Source: Amycolatopsis cihanbeyliensis
GTDB taxonomy: Bacteria; Actinomycetota; Actinomycetes; Mycobacteriales; Pseudonocardiaceae
Assembly (NCBI RefSeq): GCF_006715045.1
Contig: NZ_VFML01000002.1
Coordinates: 930,001 to 994,000, forward strand
Reading direction: 5' to 3'
Length of the DNA stretch: 64,000 nucleotides
A model generated the notes under the pieces. The model searched no databases. It was not told the DNA's origin and saw only the letters and a list, made by a program, of their open reading frames with translations. Of this stretch, positions 60,766 to 64,000 are shown piece after piece. The stretch's first letter is position 1. Every line of letters starts with the position of its first letter. The position numbers and the translations under genes were made by a program.

Positions 60766-61749
60766 ATGAAGAAGTCATCGCTCACCACGATCGGGGCCCT
60801 GCTGGCCGCGACGGCCTTGCTGGCGGCCTGCGGCGGGCAGGTCGGGGACACCGGTGGAGACGCGGAGCAGACCGACAACAAGAACCTGGTGCTGGTCACC
60901 GGCACGCAGAACGAGCCATTCTACATCTCGCTGCGCTGCGGCGCCGAGGCCGCGGCCGAGCAGGCCGGGTACCAGATCACCACCCAGGAACCCGCCAAGT
61001 TCGACGCGACGCTGCAGACCGAGAAGGTGAACGCGCTGGTCGGCAACCCGCCGGGTGCGCTGATCATCGCGCCGACCGACGAGAACGCGATGAAGGCGCC
61101 GATCGAGCAGGTGAAGAACCAGGGCTCGAAGATCGTCGAGGTGGACACCGCGCTCGCCGACGATTCGGTCGCCGCGTCCTCGATCTCCTCGGACAACACC
61201 GAGGGCGGCAAGCTCGCCGCGCAAACCCTTGCCGAGCTGGTCGGCGAGGAGTCCGGCTCGGTACTGCTGCTGGACACCATCGCGGGCACCTCCACCACGA
61301 ACGAGCGTGCCGCGGGCTTCGAGGAGGAACTGCAGAACTACCCGAACCTGAAGTCCGTCGGCGTCCAGTTCACCGACAACGAGCCGGCCGAGGCGGCGGG
61401 CGAGGTGACCGCGGCGATCTCGGCGCACCCGGACCTGATCGGCATCTTCGCCACCAACCTGAACACCGGCGAAGGAGCCGCCACCGGCCTGCGCAACGCC
61501 GGAAAGGTCGGCGAGGTCAACCTGGTCGGCTTCGACGCCAGCCCCTCCGAGGTCGACGGCCTGCGCAAAGGCGAGTTCCAGGCACTGATCGCCCAGGACC
61601 CGGCCGCGATCGGCCGCCAGGGCGTCGAGCAGGCGGTGTCCGCGATCGAGGGCAAGTCGGTGGAACGCAAGATCACCGCCGACCTGCACGCGCTGACCCA
61701 GGAGAACATGACCGCCAACGAGGAGTACTTCTACAAGCAGCAGTGCTGA
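60766..61749 (+). CDS. Sugar ABC transporter substrate-binding lipoprotein
   Basis: A 327-residue Peripla_BP_4-type binding protein with lipobox LLAACGG (Cys ~22). Its mature form has the fold of ribose/fructose-binding proteins (NLVLVTGTQNEPFYISLR near the start, VNLVGFDASPSEVDGLRKG near 260). ATG 60766 follows ATGAGG; upstream ATGs lie in the operator region. It ends the operon, followed by a large stem-loop. Together with PMI and the CUT2 ABC it probably imports a monosaccharide such as fructose or mannose. Confidence 0.92.
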   Translation: MKKSSLTTIGALLAATALLAACGGQVGDTGGDAEQTDNKNLVLVTGTQNEPFYISLRCGAEAAAEQAGYQITTQEPAKFDATLQTEKVNALVGNPPGALIIAPTDENAMKAPIEQVKNQGSKIVEVDTALADDSVAASSISSDNTEGGKLAAQTLAELVGEESGSVLLLDTIAGTSTTNERAAGFEEELQNYPNLKSVGVQFTDNEPAEAAGEVTAAISAHPDLIGIFATNLNTGEGAATGLRNAGKVGEVNLVGFDASPSEVDGLRKGEFQALIAQDPAAIGRQGVEQAVSAIEGKSVERKITADLHALTQENMTANEEYFYKQQC

Positions 61750-61759
61750 CCGGGACGCT

Positions 61760-61798
61760 CGGGTCGTGAGCGCGGTCCGAAACCGCACTCACGACCCG
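61760..61798 (+). terminator. Large stem-loop terminating the sugar operon
   Basis: CGGGTCGTGAG (61760-61770) pairs with CTCACGACCCG (61788-61798), and GCGGT (61772-61776) with ACCGC (61782-61786), leaving a 5-base loop. No T tract follows, as is common in high-GC actinobacteria. Confidence 0.8.
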
Positions 61799-62126
61799 GC
61801 GGCATACGGGGGCCAGAAAGAACGAAAACTGACCGCTGCCCAGATCCGCTTCTGCATGACTTTCGACCGAAGCGAATCCGAGCGCAAATCTCAACTCTCG
61901 CTCCAAAAGCATTCTCTTCGCACCCTCGCCGACGATCGTGGCCACCACCTCGCGAGGTACCGACTCACCCGTCTCCGGGTCGGTCGCCAGCACCCGATCA
62001 CCCAGCTCCAGTTCCTCGACCGGACGCTCGCTATCGTCGGCCATCAGAACCAGCGTCCCCGGAACGAAACTGTTGCATCCCGACTTCGTCAACCGCTCCT
62101 TGGCCGTTTGCACCGCACGGATCTTC
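61799..62126 (-). pseudogene. Orphan HINT-domain fragment (copy of the toxin-gene segment)
   Basis: Bases 61915-62126 repeat 63299-63510 with only two differences in 212 bp. They encode the start of the HINT domain, including the catalytic Cys region (SGCNSFVPGTLVLMAD and LELGDRVLATDPETGES). Beyond 61915 the frame continues into unrelated sequence (RMLLERELRFALGF...) without the HINT C-terminal His-Asn or a toxin domain. It is a truncated cassette remnant left by recombination or duplication in the toxin locus, not a working gene. Confidence 0.8.
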
Positions 62127-62172
62127 GACTGAAGGCACGAGTGCTGGCAAATTTTAGGCGTTTACGTGCAAG

Positions 62173-62724
62173 TCAAGACTGTTCCCGGGAAGCAATGAAG
62201 CGACGTTGTGGATCCCAACCGCTGGGTGTTTTCAATTCGGGCGATTCCTGAGTTACTTCGATTCCCAGCTCCAGACTTGGGTCGGAATCTATTAACTTTA
62301 CCGAGAATTTTCGATCAGGATAAAACATCAACAACTTGGCCGACCAGGTTTCGACGAGAGTGTGAGCCAGTTGCTCTAAAGCCTCTTGGGTGTTCTCAAA
62401 TGATTCTGGCCATTGCCGGAAAAACGAACTGACTTCAAATATGTTAAAACTTCTCACCGCCTGACTCCACGAAAGCGGTGGGGATTCAATATCGACACCA
62501 GAAACCGGAGCGGAGAGACGGTCAGAGACAAACTCGTGCCAATGTTCCTCTACCGCGACGAATACGGCTCCGTGAAAGCTTATTAGGTTAGGCCAGAATA
62601 ACCAACTATAGCAGAGTGCGTGATAAGGGTAGGCAACTCGACTGAAGTACGCTACCGGGTCTTCCGACTCAATCTCAGGGAAAGCAGCACCGAGAATCCT
62701 TGCCGAGATGTTATCATCCCGCAT
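62173..62724 (-). CDS. Putative immunity protein of the polymorphic toxin locus
   Basis: A 183-residue protein (ATG 62724; TTG 62733 also possible), acidic and rich in aromatic residues (YHALCYSWLFWPN, SFFRQWPESF). It follows the toxin gene at 11 bp on the same strand, the usual immunity position. A+T content is very high for this genome (about 50% G+C), a mark of recently acquired toxin-immunity modules. No domain is recognised; it has no signal peptide, fitting a cytoplasmic partner of a nuclease-type toxin. The immunity role is inferred from position. Confidence 0.6.
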   Translation of the reverse strand: MRDDNISARILGAAFPEIESEDPVAYFSRVAYPYHALCYSWLFWPNLISFHGAVFVAVEEHWHEFVSDRLSAPVSGVDIESPPLSWSQAVRSFNIFEVSSFFRQWPESFENTQEALEQLAHTLVETWSAKLLMFYPDRKFSVKLIDSDPSLELGIEVTQESPELKTPSGWDPQRRFIASREQS

Positions 62725-62735
62725 CGTGGCCAACC

Positions 62736-64000
62736 TCAGTATCCTCTAGGCAGATTCTCTCCGGTTGCCGGGAACGCCTTTCCTCCACCTTTCGGGTAAA
62801 AAATAGGTGGCCCGATTCCGGCATGAGGGTCTCCTGTTCCCCTAAACCGAGGACCCTTCTCCCAGCCTGCTGGATGTTGATCATTTTTCTTCCATGTCTG
62901 ATACCGAGTTACTTTCCCGTCTTGGCCTCGCTCGAATACCGTGTGGCTTCCGGAGGCATTTTTGTCCGGCGGAAGGTCCGCTGCTCGCTTGCGTTTCCCA
63001 GGAGCCCCGTCAGGGCAGTTGTGGTTGAGGAGGGTAGTCGCACCGGCGGCGACGTAGTAGGTGTGGTCGGTGTCGATGGTGAGGTTGTGCACCGTACGGG
63101 TCGCGGTCCACGACTCGATCCCGGTGACCTGCACCCACGACCCCGAGCCGGTCCGCAGCCACATGCCCGGCTCCAACTGCCCGGCAGGAACCCATTCCCC
63201 GAGGTCAGAGACCCAAAACGGGTGACCCTCCGTCGCCACCACGGTGCCCGGCACCTGCACACCAGGGTGCTCACCCGCCACGGTGACCTCGACCAGGTTC
63301 TTCGCACCCTCGCCGACGATCGTGGCCACCACCTCGCGAGGTACCGACTCACCCGTCTCCGGGTCGGTCGCCAGCACCCGATCACCCAGTTCCAGTTCCT
63401 CGACCGGACGCTCGCTACCGTCGGCCATCAGAACCAGCGTCCCCGGAACGAAACTGTTGCATCCCGACTTCGTCAACCGCTCCTTGGCCGTTTGCACCGC
63501 ACGGATCTTCTCGCGCGCCCGATCCCGCTTCCGGGACCAGTCGATCGCCGACCCGATACCACGCGCCACCTTTTTCGCGATGGTTCCGGCCTTGAAGATC
63601 TTGCCGATCGGCAAGGCGGTGATGACCTCGCCCGCACAGGAGAGCAGGTTGAAGTTGTCGATGCAGTGCTCAATGATCCCCGGCACGGAGACCAGTTCCT
63701 TGACGATCTCACCACCGTGATGCACCGCCACGTCCAGCCAGCTGCGCTGGTCATTGGCCAGCTTCTTCGCTTCCTCGTACTCCTGCCGGCTCAGCCCAGC
63801 CTCCGCGACGGCCCGCTGCTCCGGCGAACTGGAAGAGCTACCCGCTGGCTGCCATGGCGGCTCGATCCACACCCGGTAGGTGAACACCGCGGTCACCCAG
63901 ATCGTCACCGCGACGAAACGCAACACCGGGAGGAACGGAAGCAGCCACAGCGTGGTGACCACGATCTTGGTGATGGCGACCTTCTTGGCGACCGTGAGGG
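62736..64000 (-). CDS. Polymorphic toxin with HINT pretoxin domain, N-terminus outside window
   Basis: The C-terminal 420 or so residues of a large toxin, open to the window edge. Counting from GTG 63962: a hydrophobic segment (~5-30), a helical region with Cys residues (~85-160), a HINT autoprotease domain (~168-316) with Cys168 (SGCNSF), the T-x-x-H site ATEGHPFW and the end motif LLNHNC, then about 92 residues of variable toxin domain (GSHTVFERGQDGKVTRYQTW, WEKGPRFRGTGDPHAG). HINT cleavage after the conserved Asn would release the toxin, which resembles small nuclease toxins (Ntox24-like) by its His/Arg/Tyr/Trp pattern; this is tentative. The export domain is not visible. Confidence 0.82.
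   Translation of the reverse strand, partial: LTVAKKVAITKIVVTTLWLLPFLPVLRFVAVTIWVTAVFTYRVWIEPPWQPAGSSSSSPEQRAVAEAGLSRQEYEEAKKLANDQRSWLDVAVHHGGEIVKELVSVPGIIEHCIDNFNLLSCAGEVITALPIGKIFKAGTIAKKVARGIGSAIDWSRKRDRAREKIRAVQTAKERLTKSGCNSFVPGTLVLMADGSERPVEELELGDRVLATDPETGESVPREVVATIVGEGAKNLVEVTVAGEHPGVQVPGTVVATEGHPFWVSDLGEWVPAGQLEPGMWLRTGSGSWVQVTGIESWTATRTVHNLTIDTDHTYYVAAGATTLLNHNCPDGAPGKRKRAADLPPDKNASGSHTVFERGQDGKVTRYQTWKKNDQHPAGWEKGPRFRGTGDPHAGIGPPIFYPKGGGKAFPATGENLPRGY
63299..63510 (-). repeat. HINT-segment repeat, second copy of 61915-62126
   Basis: This 212-bp part of the toxin gene is repeated 1,384 bp away with two mismatches, in the same orientation. Both copies end at a shared GATCTTC. Sequence identity this high, within otherwise unrelated surroundings, implies recent duplication or ongoing homologous exchange. 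Confidence 0.9.

Overview
The window is 64 kb of high-GC DNA (about 70% G+C, with strong G/C preference at third codon positions). It looks like the chromosome of a filamentous or related actinobacterium, most plausibly a member of the Pseudonocardiaceae such as an Amycolatopsis relative. The evidence is the XRE/DUF5753 plus DUF397 pair, F420-dependent enzymes (LLM, Ddn-like, PPOX), an AfsR-type regulator, a DUF222/13E12 gene, an ECF42 sigma factor with its YciI partner, and GTG starts with GTGA/ATGA overlaps. The family is inferred from gene content only. No rRNA, tRNA, CRISPR array, transposase or integrase was found.

Layout. 1-6.5 kb: ordinary chromosomal genes (RamB-like regulator, M14 carboxypeptidase, XRE/DUF397, hexapeptide acyltransferase, nucleoside hydrolase, NlpC/P60 wall enzyme). 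6.5-21.9 kb: an accessory mosaic with broken genes at its seams. It holds a rifampin-monooxygenase-type flavoenzyme behind a leader peptide and hairpin, a reductase remnant, an AfsR regulator divergent from a second flavin monooxygenase and an SGNH esterase, a GNAT-DUF2716 fusion, an aminoglycoside/choline-kinase-like phosphotransferase, an LLM oxidoreductase, a TetR protein carrying an extra resolvase-type HTH, and a divergent P450. 21.9-38.7 kb: many small regulator-target pairs (MerR/methyltransferase, LexA, GntR/dehydrogenase with a YeiH exporter, XRE/PPOX/aldo-keto reductase, ECF42/YciI) and a decayed SOS-linked DUF222 gene. 38.7-45.9 kb: cold-shock gene, two-component system, SDR and VOC genes each facing an ArsR regulator, a methyltransferase and an enoyl-CoA hydratase. 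45.9-56.4 kb: largely conserved housekeeping genes (ABC ATPase, cysteine dioxygenase-rhodanese behind a cysteine leader peptide, glycogen phosphorylase, two lipoprotein zinc peptidases, thioredoxin-TPR chaperone, thiamine-binding protein, MarR). 56.8-61.8 kb: a LacI-mannose-6-phosphate isomerase-sugar ABC transporter operon with three matching operator-like sites. 61.8-64 kb: the end of a polymorphic toxin locus on the minus strand, with a HINT-toxin gene running off the window, an A+T-rich putative immunity gene, and a 212-bp second copy of the HINT segment left as an orphan.

The most interesting signals are the toxin locus with its duplicated HINT cassette, the leader-peptide/hairpin arrangement before the rifampin monooxygenase homologue, a cysteine-type leader peptide before the cysteine dioxygenase genes, the TetR-resolvase HTH chimera beside 10-12 bp phased repeats, a set of three LacI operators spanning the sugar operon, and two LexA-box-like sites (one before a broken 13E12 gene, one before an unknown 70-residue gene) in the same window as a lexA gene.
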